64,000 bases of DNA from an uncultured Pseudomonadota bacterium (GTDB lineage: Bacteria; Myxococcota_A; UBA796; SXON01): positions 56,225-120,224 of the forward strand of contig CAIQVJ010000024.1 of assembly GCA_903875225.1 (NCBI GenBank). The letters run 5' to 3'. The translations under genes and the position numbers were made by a program. The notes beneath the pieces were generated by a model. That model was not told the DNA's origin. It did not search any database and saw nothing but the letters and a program-made list of their open reading frames with translations. Shown in pieces: positions 1 through 9,284 of this stretch (positions are counted from its first letter, which is position 1; the number at the start of each line of letters is the position of its first letter).

Positions 1-197
1 CTCACGCCGCGGAGGGCCCCCGCGACGCCGCCGTCCGACTGCGGCGCAGGGCGAATCCCCACTTCGATTGTGCGCAGCAACACGGAGGATCACCCTCCTC
101 CACCCGAGCACCGCGCACAGCCGGGCATCGACACGGCCACCGCTCGCCGCGTTGCAGGGACGATCGTCGCCGCAGCACCACCCTCGGGAATCGCGAA

Positions 198-213
198 TGG
201 CACGGAGGTTGCC
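198..213 (+). promoter_or_regulatory. sigma-54 promoter of the first lipoprotein gene
   Basis: TGGCACGGAGGTTGCC matches 11 of the 12 fixed positions of the sigma-54 consensus TGGCACG-N4-TTGCW, with the GG and GC dinucleotides exactly 10 bases apart. The predicted transcription start is near 224, 22 bases before the ATG at 246. A GGAGG/CCTCC inverted repeat at 84-98 lies about 130 bases further upstream and could hold an activator. Bases 1-197 otherwise show no gene. Confidence 0.65.
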
Positions 214-245
214 CGCACCTCGCGTACATCTGTGAGGACCCGACC

Positions 246-1604
246 ATGCCAATCCGCTTCCACATCCCCGCCCTGACCCTTGCCCTGTGTACCCTGGCCG
301 GCTGCCACGGCGACGTCGGGCCGACGGACGGGGACGGGGACGGCTTCATCTCCCAAATCGACTGCGACGATACCGACGCCAACGTGCACCCCTTCGCCAC
401 CGAGGTTCCGGGTGACGGCCTGGACAACGACTGTGATCTCGCCACGGACTGCGACGACCCGGACCTCACGGCCCCGTGGACCGGGGATCTCGGCGAGGCC
501 GACCTCCCGGACTTCTGCTCGGGGTACTGCGCCCGCTCGGTCACAGGCAGCATCCTCCTCGACGACACGTCCCTCACCGATCTGGATGCTCTCACCTGCC
601 TCACGTCGGTCGGAGGGGACTTCCAGATTCTTCGGAACTCGGCGCTCACCTCGCTCTCCGGATTGGGGAGCCTCGAGTCGGTCGACGGCAGCTTCTCGAT
701 TGGTGAGTACCAATGCGACTACACGGACGTCTGGGTGTGCGAGGGCTTCGGAAACCCCGCGCTGACCTCCCTTGCGGGGCTCGAGAACCTCGCGACGGTT
801 GGCGGTGCGTTCTGGCTCGCAGACAACGACGCGCTCACCACCGCCGGCATGTCGTTCGACCACCTCGTCTCGGTCGGCGGCGCGGAGCTGTCGGAGGGGC
901 TGGCCATCGACGGTCACGCGGCGCTCACCACACTGCCCGCCTTTCCTCAGCTCACCTCGGTCGGCTGGTTGGAGGTCTGGGGCAACCCCAGCCTCACCTC
1001 GCTGGACGGCCTCGACGGGCTCACCAGCATCGCGGACACCGTCTCGATCTACGACAACACCTCCCTCGCCTCGCTCCACGGCCTGGACAACGTGACGACC
1101 GTCGGAGGAGTGCTCGGAGTCTATGGTGACAAGTCCGGTGACAGCCTGACCTCCCTCGCAGGGCTCGACAGCCTCACGACCGTCGGCGCCTACCTCGAGG
1201 TGTGGGACAACAGCGCGCTCACGTCGCTCGACGGCCTCGATGCGCTGACCGCCGTTGGCCAGTACGTGAACCTCATCAACAATGACGCGCTCACGTCCCT
1301 CTCCGGGCTCGGCGGGCTCACCACGGTCGGGCTCGACTTCAATGTCATGGACAACGACGGCCTGACCACACTCGACGGCGTCGAGGCCCTCACGGACATC
1401 GGGCGGAACCTGCAGATCATGGGCTACCAGGAGGCCACCGCCAACGACCAGTTGACCGACGTGACCGCGTTGTATGGGCTCCTGGCCGTCCACCAGGACG
1501 TGACCATCACGGGGAACCCCATGCTCACCAACGCCGCTGCTCAGGGGTTGGTCGAGGAGATCGAATTCATCGGGGGCACCGTGACGATCTCCGGCAACGA
1601 GTGA
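246..1604 (+). CDS. Lipoprotein with MopE-like metal-binding motif and leucine-rich L-domain repeats
   Basis: The 452-residue product begins with a short signal peptide ending in the lipobox LAGC (Cys20), so it should be a lipid-anchored surface or periplasmic protein. Residues about 27-65 carry acidic DGDGD and DCDD motifs and a closing DNDCD, the pattern of the putative metal-binding (MopE-like) motif common in Myxococcota surface proteins. From about residue 100 to the end there are irregular repeats of the form LTSLxGLxxL.. with VGG and DNxxLT turns, which resemble receptor L-domain or leucine-rich solenoids. Function is unknown; adhesion or ligand binding is a guess. It stands alone between a sigma-54-type promoter and a hydrolase gene. 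Confidence 0.85.
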   Translation: MPIRFHIPALTLALCTLAGCHGDVGPTDGDGDGFISQIDCDDTDANVHPFATEVPGDGLDNDCDLATDCDDPDLTAPWTGDLGEADLPDFCSGYCARSVTGSILLDDTSLTDLDALTCLTSVGGDFQILRNSALTSLSGLGSLESVDGSFSIGEYQCDYTDVWVCEGFGNPALTSLAGLENLATVGGAFWLADNDALTTAGMSFDHLVSVGGAELSEGLAIDGHAALTTLPAFPQLTSVGWLEVWGNPSLTSLDGLDGLTSIADTVSIYDNTSLASLHGLDNVTTVGGVLGVYGDKSGDSLTSLAGLDSLTTVGAYLEVWDNSALTSLDGLDALTAVGQYVNLINNDALTSLSGLGGLTTVGLDFNVMDNDGLTTLDGVEALTDIGRNLQIMGYQEATANDQLTDVTALYGLLAVHQDVTITGNPMLTNAAAQGLVEEIEFIGGTVTISGNE

Positions 1605-1670
1605 CTGCGGGCTGGCGGTGACGGGCCCATGCGCTGAGCAGGGCCCCGATCGATCGTGGTAGAGCCGCGC

Positions 1671-2429
1671 ATGAGCGCACCGACGAACTGGCTCCTGCTG
1701 CGTGGCCTCATGCGGGAACGCCGCCACTGGGCCGGCTTCGCGGAGGAACTCGCGGCTCGATCGGGCACCCGGGTGCTCGCCCTGGACCTGCCGGGCGTGG
1801 GGACCGACCGGGATCGGCGGAGCCCCGCCTCCGTTCCAGCGATCGTGGATGACCTGCGTGGCCGGTTCCTCGCCGCTCGCGCGCAGCACTCGGACGGGCC
1901 GTGGAGCGTGTTCGCGCCCTCCCTGGGCGGGATGATCGCCCTCTGCTGGGCGGAGCGCCACCCCGAGGACTTCGTCCGCGTCGTGGTCTGCAACACGTCG
2001 ACGAAAGACCTGGGCTCGACCTTCGAGCGCTTCTCCCCGCTCGCCCTGCGCACCGTTCTGGTCTCCCTGGCCGCGAGCGTCGTTGCGCCCGATGCGGTGG
2101 CCCGCGAGCGGCGGACGCTCGCGCTGGTGTCCAACACCGCCCACGGGCGCGCCCACGCAGAGCAGTTCGCCCGCTTCTCCAACGACGCCCCGGTGGGACG
2201 GCGCGTGCTGGTGCGCCAGCTGTGGGCCGCATCCCGAACGACCGCACCGCGCTCCTTGAGCGTCTCCGTGATCGTGATGTGCTCCGATGGAGACAGGCTG
2301 TGCAGCTCCACGATCTCCCGCGCCCTGGCCGCGCGCCTGGACGCTCCGCTGCGCGTTCATCCCACGGGCGGTCACGACCTCCCGCTCGACGACCCCGACT
2401 GGGTGATCGAACAGCTGCTGGGCAGCTGA
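1671..2429 (+). CDS. Alpha/beta hydrolase
   Basis: This is an alpha/beta-hydrolase fold protein of about 252 residues. The nucleophile elbow is seen as APSLGG (Ser84), the acid is probably in CSDGD near residue 210, and the catalytic His in TGGHD near residue 239, so the triad looks complete. The N-terminal WLLLRGLMRERRHW matches the first strand and oxyanion loop of the family. An in-frame GTG at 1656 would add five residues; the ATG at 1671 was chosen because family similarity begins there. Neither start has a strong ribosome binding site. The substrate cannot be told from sequence; esterase, lipase or C-C hydrolase are all possible. Confidence 0.85.
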   Translation: MSAPTNWLLLRGLMRERRHWAGFAEELAARSGTRVLALDLPGVGTDRDRRSPASVPAIVDDLRGRFLAARAQHSDGPWSVFAPSLGGMIALCWAERHPEDFVRVVVCNTSTKDLGSTFERFSPLALRTVLVSLAASVVAPDAVARERRTLALVSNTAHGRAHAEQFARFSNDAPVGRRVLVRQLWAASRTTAPRSLSVSVIVMCSDGDRLCSSTISRALAARLDAPLRVHPTGGHDLPLDDPDWVIEQLLGS

Positions 2430-2500
2430 CTGGGCGTGCGGGGATCCACGAACCGCGTGGCGCGCGGTCGACCGGATAGGAGATGTGGCCCGGAGCGCCC

Positions 2501-3697
2501 GTGAACCTCATCGAATCGATCTGCGGAGACCTCGCCGAGATGGCCGCGCTGCGCCGTGACCTCCACGCCAATCCGGAGCTCGGCTTCCAGGAGCTGCGGA
2601 CCTCCGATCTCGTCGCCGCGCGGCTGACCGGCTGGGGCATCCCGGTGCACCGCGGACTCGGGCGCACCGGCGTGGTCGGCATCGTCAAGAACGGTACCTC
2701 GCCGAGGGCGATCGGCCTGCGCGCGGACATGGACGCGTTGCCGATGTCCGAACAGAACGATTTTGGCCACCGCAGCCAGGTGCAGGGTCGCATGCACGCC
2801 TGCGGTCACGACGGGCACACCACGATGCTCCTCGCTGCGGCGAAGCACCTGGCGACCCATCGCAACTTCGACGGCACGGTGTACCTGATCTTCCAGCCGG
2901 CCGAGGAGGGCGGCGGGGGCGCGAGAGAGATGGTCCGGGACGGGCTGTTCGAACAGTTCCCCATGGATGCCGTTTTCGGCGCCCACAACTGGCCGGGCAT
3001 CGAGCTTGGGGTCGTCGGGGTCAACCCCGGGGCCATGGCGGCTTCCTCCAGCGAGTTCCGCATCACCCTGCGTGGGAAGGGCGCCCACGCGGCCATGCCC
3101 AACCTCGGGGTCGACCCGGTCCCCCTCGCCTGCCAGTTGGTCCTCGCGTTCCAGACCATCGTCACGCGCAACGTCCGTCCCATCGATCCCGCCGTGCTCT
3201 CCGTGACGATGATCCACGCTGGCGAAGCCACCAACGTCGTCCCGGACAGCGTGTGCATCCAGGGGACCGTGCGTACGTTCGCCACCGGCGTGCTCGACAC
3301 CATCGAGACGCGGATGCGCGAGCTGACCGAACACACGAGCCGGGCCTTCGGGGCCACCGCCGAGTTCGAGTTCGTCCGCAACTACCCCCCGACCGTGAAC
3401 CACCCTGCGGAGTCCGCGTTCGTTCGCGAGACGCTCGCGGGCGTGGTAGGCGCCGACCAGGTGATCCACTTCGAGCCCACGATGGGCGCCGAGGACTTCT
3501 CCTACTTCCTGCTGGAGAAGCCGGGCTGCTACTTTGTCATGGGGAACGGGCAGGGTGGGCATCGGGAGGCCGGACACGGCCTGGGCCCCTGCATGCTGCA
3601 CAACCCGAGCTACGACTTCAACGATGCGTTGATCCCGTTGGGTGCCACGTGTTGGGTGCGGCTCGCCGAGGCCTGGCTCGCCCCAGGACCCCGATGA
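2501..3697 (+). CDS. M20 family amidohydrolase (HipO / IAA-amino acid hydrolase type)
   Basis: The product is a zinc-dependent peptidase of the M20D family, which removes acyl or amino-acid groups from amides (hippurate hydrolase, N-acyl-L-amino acid amidohydrolase). Visible motifs are RRDLHANPELGFQE at the N terminus, ADMDALP, the metal-binding HACGHDGH, PAEEGGGG, a GAHNWPG segment and GAEDFSYF near the end. Length, about 398 residues, is normal. The GTG at 2501 has a GGAG five bases upstream and starts just before conserved sequence; an ATG at 2483 follows AGGAG with no spacing and is less likely. The stop overlaps the ATG of the next gene by four bases, so the two are probably co-translated. 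The substrate is unknown. Confidence 0.88.
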   Translation: MNLIESICGDLAEMAALRRDLHANPELGFQELRTSDLVAARLTGWGIPVHRGLGRTGVVGIVKNGTSPRAIGLRADMDALPMSEQNDFGHRSQVQGRMHACGHDGHTTMLLAAAKHLATHRNFDGTVYLIFQPAEEGGGGAREMVRDGLFEQFPMDAVFGAHNWPGIELGVVGVNPGAMAASSSEFRITLRGKGAHAAMPNLGVDPVPLACQLVLAFQTIVTRNVRPIDPAVLSVTMIHAGEATNVVPDSVCIQGTVRTFATGVLDTIETRMRELTEHTSRAFGATAEFEFVRNYPPTVNHPAESAFVRETLAGVVGADQVIHFEPTMGAEDFSYFLLEKPGCYFVMGNGQGGHREAGHGLGPCMLHNPSYDFNDALIPLGATCWVRLAEAWLAPGPR

Positions 3698-4080
3698 ACC
3701 TCCTCCTCCTCCTGCTCCTCGGTTGCCCCACAAACGGGTCTGACGACAGCCCGGCTTCCCTCGCCTGCGGGACCTCGCTCACGTGCACCGGCCAGCAGGT
3801 CTGCGTCCGGGAGGACTACGTGCCGGAATGTGGCACGCGCGCGGACACGGGGGTCGACTGCCCCGAGGGCACGACGCCGTCCCAGTGCGGGGGCGCCGGG
3901 GTGCCCTGTTGCTGCGGGCCGCTCCCCGACCCGACCTACCAGTGCTACGAACCGACGGGGTGCGACGAGGCTCCGACCTGCGACTGTGTCGCGGACGCCT
4001 GCCCGGCCGACAAGATGTGCTCGGCGGTGTTGGACACGACCCGCCAGTTCGCCTGCGCCGAGCGGGATCAGTCCCGGTAG
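3694..4080 (+). CDS. Small cysteine-rich lipoprotein
   Basis: This 128-residue protein starts with a very short leader of leucines ending in LLGC (Cys11), a lipobox. The mature part holds about 16 further cysteines, including a CCC triplet, suggesting a disulfide-knotted extracellular domain. The ATGA start overlaps the stop of the amidohydrolase gene, which supports the start and makes co-expression likely. I do not recognise a family; Cys-rich lipoproteins of this style are common in Myxococcota. Confidence 0.75.
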   Translation: MNLLLLLLLGCPTNGSDDSPASLACGTSLTCTGQQVCVREDYVPECGTRADTGVDCPEGTTPSQCGGAGVPCCCGPLPDPTYQCYEPTGCDEAPTCDCVADACPADKMCSAVLDTTRQFACAERDQSR

Positions 4081-4120
4081 GGCCTCAAGCGGCGCGCGGC
4101 GACGAGCCCGCGCGGCCGGT

Positions 4121-5617
4121 TCAGGGGATCACGATGGGCGTCCCGGTGAGATCCCCGTAGGCATACACCCCGATCTTTCGCCCGGACTCGCTCCCGGCGA
4201 GGTCACAGTTGCCAATCGTCCCGTACACGGAGCCCGTGAAGTCGGTGTAGGCACAGAAGTCGTCGGAGACCGCGTGGAGCCGGTCCGGCCACAGCGCTTC
4301 GGCACCGCCCTGGTCGTAGGCCTCCACGTCCCATTGCTGAAAGCTGTCGGCCTCGTCGCACGCCGCGAGGCTCACGGTCCAGGGCCCGATCCAGGAGTCC
4401 GTGTGGGAGAGGCACGCCCCCGTGCCGAGGTTGCGGAAGCCCGTGTGCTCTCCGAGCGACAGGACCTCCCACTGCTGACCGGGGTCGGTCGGGATGCAGG
4501 AGGTGGTGCTGGAGACGGTGCCTCCACTCTCCGCCACGAGGCAGCGCCCGTCCGTCTGGAATTGGATGGCGTAGAAGCCGGGAGCGTCATCGCAGGCGTC
4601 GCCGACTCCGTCTCCATCGCTGTCGACCTGGTAGGGGTCGACGACGTCCGGGCAAACGTCCGTGGAGTCCTCCACGCCGTCGCCGTCGCTGTCCACGCCC
4701 TCGAGCGGCGGATCCCCGGGCTTGGGACAGATGTCGCCGTGACAGATCCAGTCCGGGTAGTCGTAGCGGATCATGGCCTCTGCAGGGGCACACACCTCGC
4801 CGGTGACCGGCCCGGTCAAGCACCCGGCCTCGAACCACCCGCCGCCTCGGGCGGCATCGGTGATGGTGATGAACGAGGCGACCCTGCCCTGAAAATCGCC
4901 CGTGATGTCGAGGGTGCCGCCCTCTTCGCCGTTCCCGGAGAAGTCGGTGTCCTGGCTCAACTGGCCGTTGAGCACAAGCTCGACGTCGAGCGGGAGCACG
5001 GCTGCATCGTCCAACCAGTAGGGGTCGGCCGGGTCGTGGACCTCGATCGTGGCGCTGGCCCGACAGTCCGCGTAGGTGAACACGCTGATGGCGTGCACGC
5101 CGTTCAGGCTCACGTCCCAGTTCACCGAGCCCTCCCCGCACGTCGTGTTCCAGTTTCCCGTGCCGCCGGGGTTTTCACAGTCGTTCATCCGGCACTGCAG
5201 GTCATCCTTGATCGCCACGAACGAGCGGACGAGCTCGTCGTTCTGCCAAAGCGCCACGGGGCCCTCGACGTCTGCGCAGGAGGGCGAGTCCACGAGGTAG
5301 GAGGCCTGCTCGGTCTCGTCCGCTTCTCCCCACCGGATGTTCACGACGTGGAACCCACAGTCGAGTCCGACGTGCCGGTCGCTGGACAGCGCCGCCGCGC
5401 AACTGTCCCCCCACCCAGGGTCTCCGCCGTCGACCGAGTAGCACACATCCACGTCGTCGAGCCCGATCACGTCGACCGCCGCGGCCTCTTCGGTGAGCGT
5501 CGTGCCCGAGATCGGGTCGAAGTGCGTCTCCGCGCGGGTCACGCGCGCTCCTGGATGACAGGCTGCGAGGAGGAGGAGGAGACCGGGGCGAGAGATCATG
5601 CGCGCAATGTACTTCAT
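4121..5617 (-). CDS. Lipoprotein with TSP3-type calcium repeats and a ricin-type beta-trefoil
   Basis: The product of about 498 residues has a signal peptide with lipobox LAAC (Cys20). The first 300 residues are an unassigned Cys-containing region. Around residues 315-350 lie two DSDGDGV motifs with a Cys-Pro spacer, a thrombospondin type 3 calcium-binding segment. The last 150 residues contain QQWEV and QQWDV, the QxW motifs of ricin-type carbohydrate-binding trefoils, with GxCL and Cys spacing as in that fold. It may therefore bind sugars at the cell surface. Three in-frame ATGs occur; the one at 5617 gives the best signal peptide (K and two R before the hydrophobic core), while 5632 and 5599 are alternatives. 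Confidence 0.8.
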   Translation of the reverse strand: MKYIARMISRPGLLLLLAACHPGARVTRAETHFDPISGTTLTEEAAAVDVIGLDDVDVCYSVDGGDPGWGDSCAAALSSDRHVGLDCGFHVVNIRWGEADETEQASYLVDSPSCADVEGPVALWQNDELVRSFVAIKDDLQCRMNDCENPGGTGNWNTTCGEGSVNWDVSLNGVHAISVFTYADCRASATIEVHDPADPYWLDDAAVLPLDVELVLNGQLSQDTDFSGNGEEGGTLDITGDFQGRVASFITITDAARGGGWFEAGCLTGPVTGEVCAPAEAMIRYDYPDWICHGDICPKPGDPPLEGVDSDGDGVEDSTDVCPDVVDPYQVDSDGDGVGDACDDAPGFYAIQFQTDGRCLVAESGGTVSSTTSCIPTDPGQQWEVLSLGEHTGFRNLGTGACLSHTDSWIGPWTVSLAACDEADSFQQWDVEAYDQGGAEALWPDRLHAVSDDFCAYTDFTGSVYGTIGNCDLAGSESGRKIGVYAYGDLTGTPIVIP

Positions 5618-5666
5618 CCCCCTGCCGTCCACGAGCCCTCCGCGGACCCGTCAGCCGGCCGGGCCC

Positions 5667-7025
5667 CTACAGCGCGAGCGTGATCTCCGCGAGCGTCCCG
5701 CCGTCGTCCCCTACGAACGTGACCAATACCTCGCCGGTGCCGGGGTCCAGCCGCAGGCGGGTGTAGTTCCAGGCGGCGAAGAGGATTGGGAACTGCCCGG
5801 TCGTGTCCTCGTAGAGCTCGGCGAGCACGTTGAGCGGAGACCCGCTCGGCCCCACGAGCACCTCCCACTGCCCCTCGGCCGGGCCTCCACTCCCGGGTCG
5901 GTCCACCTCGACCACAGCCGCCAGGTGGAAGTCCCCTCCAATCCAGAGGACCCCCGGTACGCTCCCGAGCGCCGTGAGGATCTCGGTGCGTTGGGTGGGG
6001 TAGCCCTGCCAGCGATCATCCTCCAACGACGTGCCCAGCATGTCGGAGAAGTCGCTGATCGGCACGCTGGTGAGGATGAGCTTGAACCGCGCCGTGGACG
6101 CGGCCACCTCGGCCTTCACCCAATCCATCTGCTCCGGCGAGATGTACTGGTCCGGCGGCTCCCGCTCGCCGCGGCAGTCGAGGACGAACACATCGGCCAC
6201 AGCCCCCCAGGACTGCTTTCGCCAGATTCCGCCGGTCTGGCCCACACGCTGCGGGAGCGACTCCCGGTAGGCCTGGAGCGCGGCCTCGAACTGCCCGTCG
6301 ACCAGATCCTCCCTCGTCCAGTTGTTGCCGACCTCGTGGTCGTCCCACGTCGCGACCACCGAGGTGCGCGCGGTCAAGGCGCGGAGCCCCTCGGTGGACA
6401 TCGCGGTCCGCCAGTAGGCGCGGTACTCCTCGATCGTGGTGGCGTTGTCGGCGTAGACCGTGTCTCCGTCGAGGATGAAGAAGTCGAGATCGGCGGCGGC
6501 TGCGAAGGACAGGTTGGGCCATGGCTCGTTTCCCCCCAGGCAGGAGGTGGCGCCAATCTGCAGGACCCGCCAACCGTCGGCCGCCAGCGCGCTGCGAAAG
6601 CGACCGATGCGGGATCGGGAGTCGTCGGGGCCGAGCGCGATCCACCGGTACGCGGTGTCGGGCTGCAGCCCCGCCACCTCGACCTGCACGGTCTCGTCGG
6701 AGCGGGTCACCACCTGCCGCGTGTGCTCCGTCCACCCGTCGCCGTCGGCCTCCACCACGAGCAGGGTGACCTCGGTGTGGGTCGAGCGCACGGAGAGGAT
6801 CACGGAGCTGTCGGTCACGTCCCCGGACTGCAGGCCCCAGGCGAACGCCGTCTCGTCCTCGGTGCCCGGGGGTGTCCACTCCGCGGGCTCGGGCATGCGC
6901 TCGGGAGTCGGCGTCGGGCCAGAGTCGTCGGTGCCGCTGTCCCCGACACCGGTCTCCCGGGCCACGACGCAGGCAGTGAGGAGGGAGGGGGTTCCGAGGA
7001 TGACCTTGCGGCGGGTGAGGGGCAT
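5667..7025 (-). CDS. PhoD-type alkaline phosphatase/phosphodiesterase, probable Tat lipoprotein
   Basis: The 452-residue protein belongs to the PhoD family of metallophosphoesterases. The leader carries LTRRKVIL, a twin-arginine-like motif, followed by LTAC, which may act as a lipobox. A fibronectin-like N-terminal domain runs to about residue 150. The catalytic domain shows LDGDTVYAD, the family hallmark WDDHEVGNNW, LDCRG and GGDFHLA, all metal or active-site segments. Translation should begin at 7025 (MPLTRR); a longer open frame to 7160 has no signal-peptide logic. In the family this enzyme cleaves phosphodiesters or monoesters outside the cytoplasm, often during phosphate limitation. No Pho box was identified. 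Confidence 0.9.
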   Translation of the reverse strand: MPLTRRKVILGTPSLLTACVVARETGVGDSGTDDSGPTPTPERMPEPAEWTPPGTEDETAFAWGLQSGDVTDSSVILSVRSTHTEVTLLVVEADGDGWTEHTRQVVTRSDETVQVEVAGLQPDTAYRWIALGPDDSRSRIGRFRSALAADGWRVLQIGATSCLGGNEPWPNLSFAAAADLDFFILDGDTVYADNATTIEEYRAYWRTAMSTEGLRALTARTSVVATWDDHEVGNNWTREDLVDGQFEAALQAYRESLPQRVGQTGGIWRKQSWGAVADVFVLDCRGEREPPDQYISPEQMDWVKAEVAASTARFKLILTSVPISDFSDMLGTSLEDDRWQGYPTQRTEILTALGSVPGVLWIGGDFHLAAVVEVDRPGSGGPAEGQWEVLVGPSGSPLNVLAELYEDTTGQFPILFAAWNYTRLRLDPGTGEVLVTFVGDDGGTLAEITLAL

Positions 7026-7086
7026 CCGGTGATCTATCCGGAGCGAGCCCGGGCCCGCCCCGTGCTCCGGCACCCCGAACGACGGA

Positions 7087-8544
7087 TCACTTCGGGGTCG
7101 CTCCTCCAGCGAGCGTGCCCGCGGTCCGATCGAAGACCCATTGGCTCTTCGCTGCATCATCGACGAGGAAGGCGACCTCCCCGACCCCGCAACGGCCGAT
7201 GTAGTTGAACCGGGCCTGACCTCGCGCGTTCGTCTCCGCCGTCACCACCTCGTCCGTGAGGTAGTCATCGAGGAAGCGTCCGGTGATGGAGACGCCGCGC
7301 AGCGGAAAGCCGCGGCTGCTGGTCACCCGCAAGTCCACCTGGGTCGCGTTGTAGGCGAGCCCCCCCTCCGTGCATGCCCCCGGGTCGGCTGGGTCCGACA
7401 CGACCTCGGATTGGATGACGAACGTGCTCACCTCCATGCAACGTAGCCCGCAGGGTTGGGCCGGCGTGAGCTTGACCAGCCGCCCACGGTGCCCGATCAT
7501 CACCTGCGCGAGGATCTGACCGTTCTCGTTCATCGGTCCGGCCGCGGGGACTGCGCTCCCCGGGTACGCGGGTGACAGGAGCTGCGGGAGCGCCTTGGCG
7601 GTTCCGTCGGGCCCGTAGGCGACCAAAGCCATGCCTCCGATGGTACCCGAGACATCGCCCGCCGAATTGATCGATCCGAGGCCAAACCTGCCCAGCCGGT
7701 CGGTGCCCGTCGACGCCAACTGTTGCCAGGTGCCATTGGGGTGGTACCGGAAGAGGAACACCTCCTCACCCTCTCCGAGGAGAAAGCGTGCCTGCTCGCC
7801 GGAGTCGTTCACCACCGTGGGGAGGATCCCCACCGCAAATCCCTGCGGAGGCGGCCTCATGAGCACGACAGAGCCGACATTGTCGAGCGAGTACCAGTAG
7901 TCTTCGGTCGCCACCATCCCGGCCGGGCTGATGGCCAGCGGGATGTCGTCCGGGAACCCAAGCGAGACGAGGTCCAGCATCCCGTCGGACTCGGTCCACA
8001 CGAAAGGGTTGGATGCGCCGCCCGGACCAACGGTCGTCGACCACCCCACCACACGACCGACCTCGTCGATGCCCGAGGCGATCGAGGTCCGGCTTCCCGG
8101 CAGGATGCCCAGGTCGATGAGCGTGTAGCCGGACAGTGTAGGCTTCCAGACCACCGCCCGCTTGGCGCTCGAGGATCCGGCAAAGCCGGAGATCCAACGG
8201 TGCGAGTTCATGCCCGTCACGTACAGGTTGGTGTAGCCGGCGAGCCCGGGGAGCACGATTCGCTCACCCTCCAGCCAGGCGACCGTCTCCTTGTGCGCGA
8301 CGCACCACGGCCCGCAGTCATCATCGGCGAAAGCACTCCCGGCAACGTCGCCGTCGTCATTCAGCGCACCCCCGGCGGCCGCCGTGGACACGAAGTCCAC
8401 AGCGTACGTTTCGTCGGCTCGGGCATTGGTCGAAAACCCCCCGGACGCCAACAGCGCCGCGGCCAGGGCCACACGGCCGGGACGAATCAGTTCAAGCGCA
8501 CGGGACAACGCCCCGCAATGGACCATCACGTGGATCGTACACAT
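7087..8544 (-). CDS. Secreted HAF-repeat protein
   Basis: This 485-residue secreted protein has an N-terminal leader with a hydrophobic core ending near ARA, and a start supported by GGGAG five bases before the ATG at 8544. The body carries repeats in which phrases such as DLGILPG are followed by SGID, GRVVGWS and VNDSGE, the pattern of the extracellular HAF repeat family, which probably forms a beta-propeller. The last 90 residues resemble an Ig-like or invasin-like domain (TQVDLRVTSS, TNARGQARF). The role is unknown. The gene lies downstream of no obvious operon partner. Confidence 0.75.
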   Translation of the reverse strand: MCTIHVMVHCGALSRALELIRPGRVALAAALLASGGFSTNARADETYAVDFVSTAAAGGALNDDGDVAGSAFADDDCGPWCVAHKETVAWLEGERIVLPGLAGYTNLYVTGMNSHRWISGFAGSSSAKRAVVWKPTLSGYTLIDLGILPGSRTSIASGIDEVGRVVGWSTTVGPGGASNPFVWTESDGMLDLVSLGFPDDIPLAISPAGMVATEDYWYSLDNVGSVVLMRPPPQGFAVGILPTVVNDSGEQARFLLGEGEEVFLFRYHPNGTWQQLASTGTDRLGRFGLGSINSAGDVSGTIGGMALVAYGPDGTAKALPQLLSPAYPGSAVPAAGPMNENGQILAQVMIGHRGRLVKLTPAQPCGLRCMEVSTFVIQSEVVSDPADPGACTEGGLAYNATQVDLRVTSSRGFPLRGVSITGRFLDDYLTDEVVTAETNARGQARFNYIGRCGVGEVAFLVDDAAKSQWVFDRTAGTLAGGATPK

Positions 8545-8679
8545 GTCATCTCCCTTCGTTGGAATTTCGGCGCGCAGATTGGCCAGGCGGCGTCGGCGCG
8601 CTCTCGGGCATCCTTGCGTCGGATCCGGGCATCGTCGCCCTCTCCCCGACGCGACTGCGAACACTCCCTCCGGTCCGGA

Positions 8680-9135
8680 TCAGGGCCGGACCTCGCCCTC
8701 CTGTCGGGCTTGGCCGCACACGAGATGGGCGATTTCACCGAGATCGGCGGTGATGCCCCCGATGAGATCGTCCACGGTGACGATGCCGACGAGGCCCCCA
8801 CGCTCATTCAGGACGGGGAGCCGCCTCACGTTGTTTTCACGCATGCGGCGCGCCACGACATGGGACTCCTCGTTCATGTGGGCCACGACGAGCGGCCTGG
8901 TGACGAGATCTCCGACCACGAGGCTGTGGACCAGCTCGAGGCCCCGCGCCACCACCATCACTACGATGTCGCGATCCGTGACCACACCGAGCGGCGTGAC
9001 CGCCGCGCCGGGCTCTTCGCGCACGACGACGAGGTCGCCCACGTGATCCTCACGCATCCGCTGCGCGGCCTCCACCACCGAGGCGGTGGAGTGGATGATC
9101 GCTACATTCCGAGTACATAGTTTGCCGACGTTCAT
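8680..9135 (-). CDS. CBS-pair signalling protein
   Basis: The product is a stand-alone protein of 151 residues made of two CBS domains. The first (about residues 1-62) has VVEAAQRMREDHVGDLVVV and LGVVTDRDI, the second (about 75-135) has ARRMRENNVRRLPV and LVGIVTVDDL. CBS pairs bind adenine nucleotides, and stand-alone versions act as energy or redox sensors. GGAG lies five bases before the ATG at 9135. The gene is divergent from a universal stress protein gene and both have sigma-54 promoter matches in the 149-base gap, so they probably respond to the same signal. Confidence 0.9.
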   Translation of the reverse strand: MNVGKLCTRNVAIIHSTASVVEAAQRMREDHVGDLVVVREEPGAAVTPLGVVTDRDIVVMVVARGLELVHSLVVGDLVTRPLVVAHMNEESHVVARRMRENNVRRLPVLNERGGLVGIVTVDDLIGGITADLGEIAHLVCGQARQEGEVRP

Positions 9136-9173
9136 GACTGCTCCGCGCCGCGCTTTGCGGCACTCCCAGTTAT

Positions 9174-9189
9174 CGCAAGGTGCATGCCA
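9174..9189 (-). promoter_or_regulatory. sigma-54 promoter of the CBS gene
   Basis: On the minus strand TGGCATGCACCTTGCG matches 10 of 12 fixed positions of the sigma-54 consensus with correct GG-N10-GC spacing. The predicted start is near 9163, 28 bases before the ATG. A TTGCG/CGCAA inverted repeat at 9155-9178 overlaps it. Confidence 0.6.
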
Positions 9190-9219
9190 CGCCTGCCCGG
9201 GTCGCCCGACTCCTATCGA

Positions 9220-9235
9220 CGGTACGAACCTTGCA
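9220..9235 (+). promoter_or_regulatory. sigma-54 promoter of the first universal stress protein gene
   Basis: CGGTACGAACCTTGCA matches 10 of 12 fixed positions with GG-N10-GC spacing. Its right half, ACCTTGCA, is identical to that of the nosZ promoter at 27929-27944. The predicted start is near 9246, 39 bases before the GTG at 9285. Confidence 0.6.
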
Positions 9236-9284
9236 CCCATCGAGCGGATTCCGGTTCGCAGTCAACATCCACCCGAGGTGTGTC

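Noticed and set aside
90..2375. Long minus-strand open frame of 761 codons
   Set aside because: It is antisense to the first lipoprotein and the hydrolase, whose motifs are clear; its composition is the Arg/Gly/Val-rich shadow typical of high-GC DNA.
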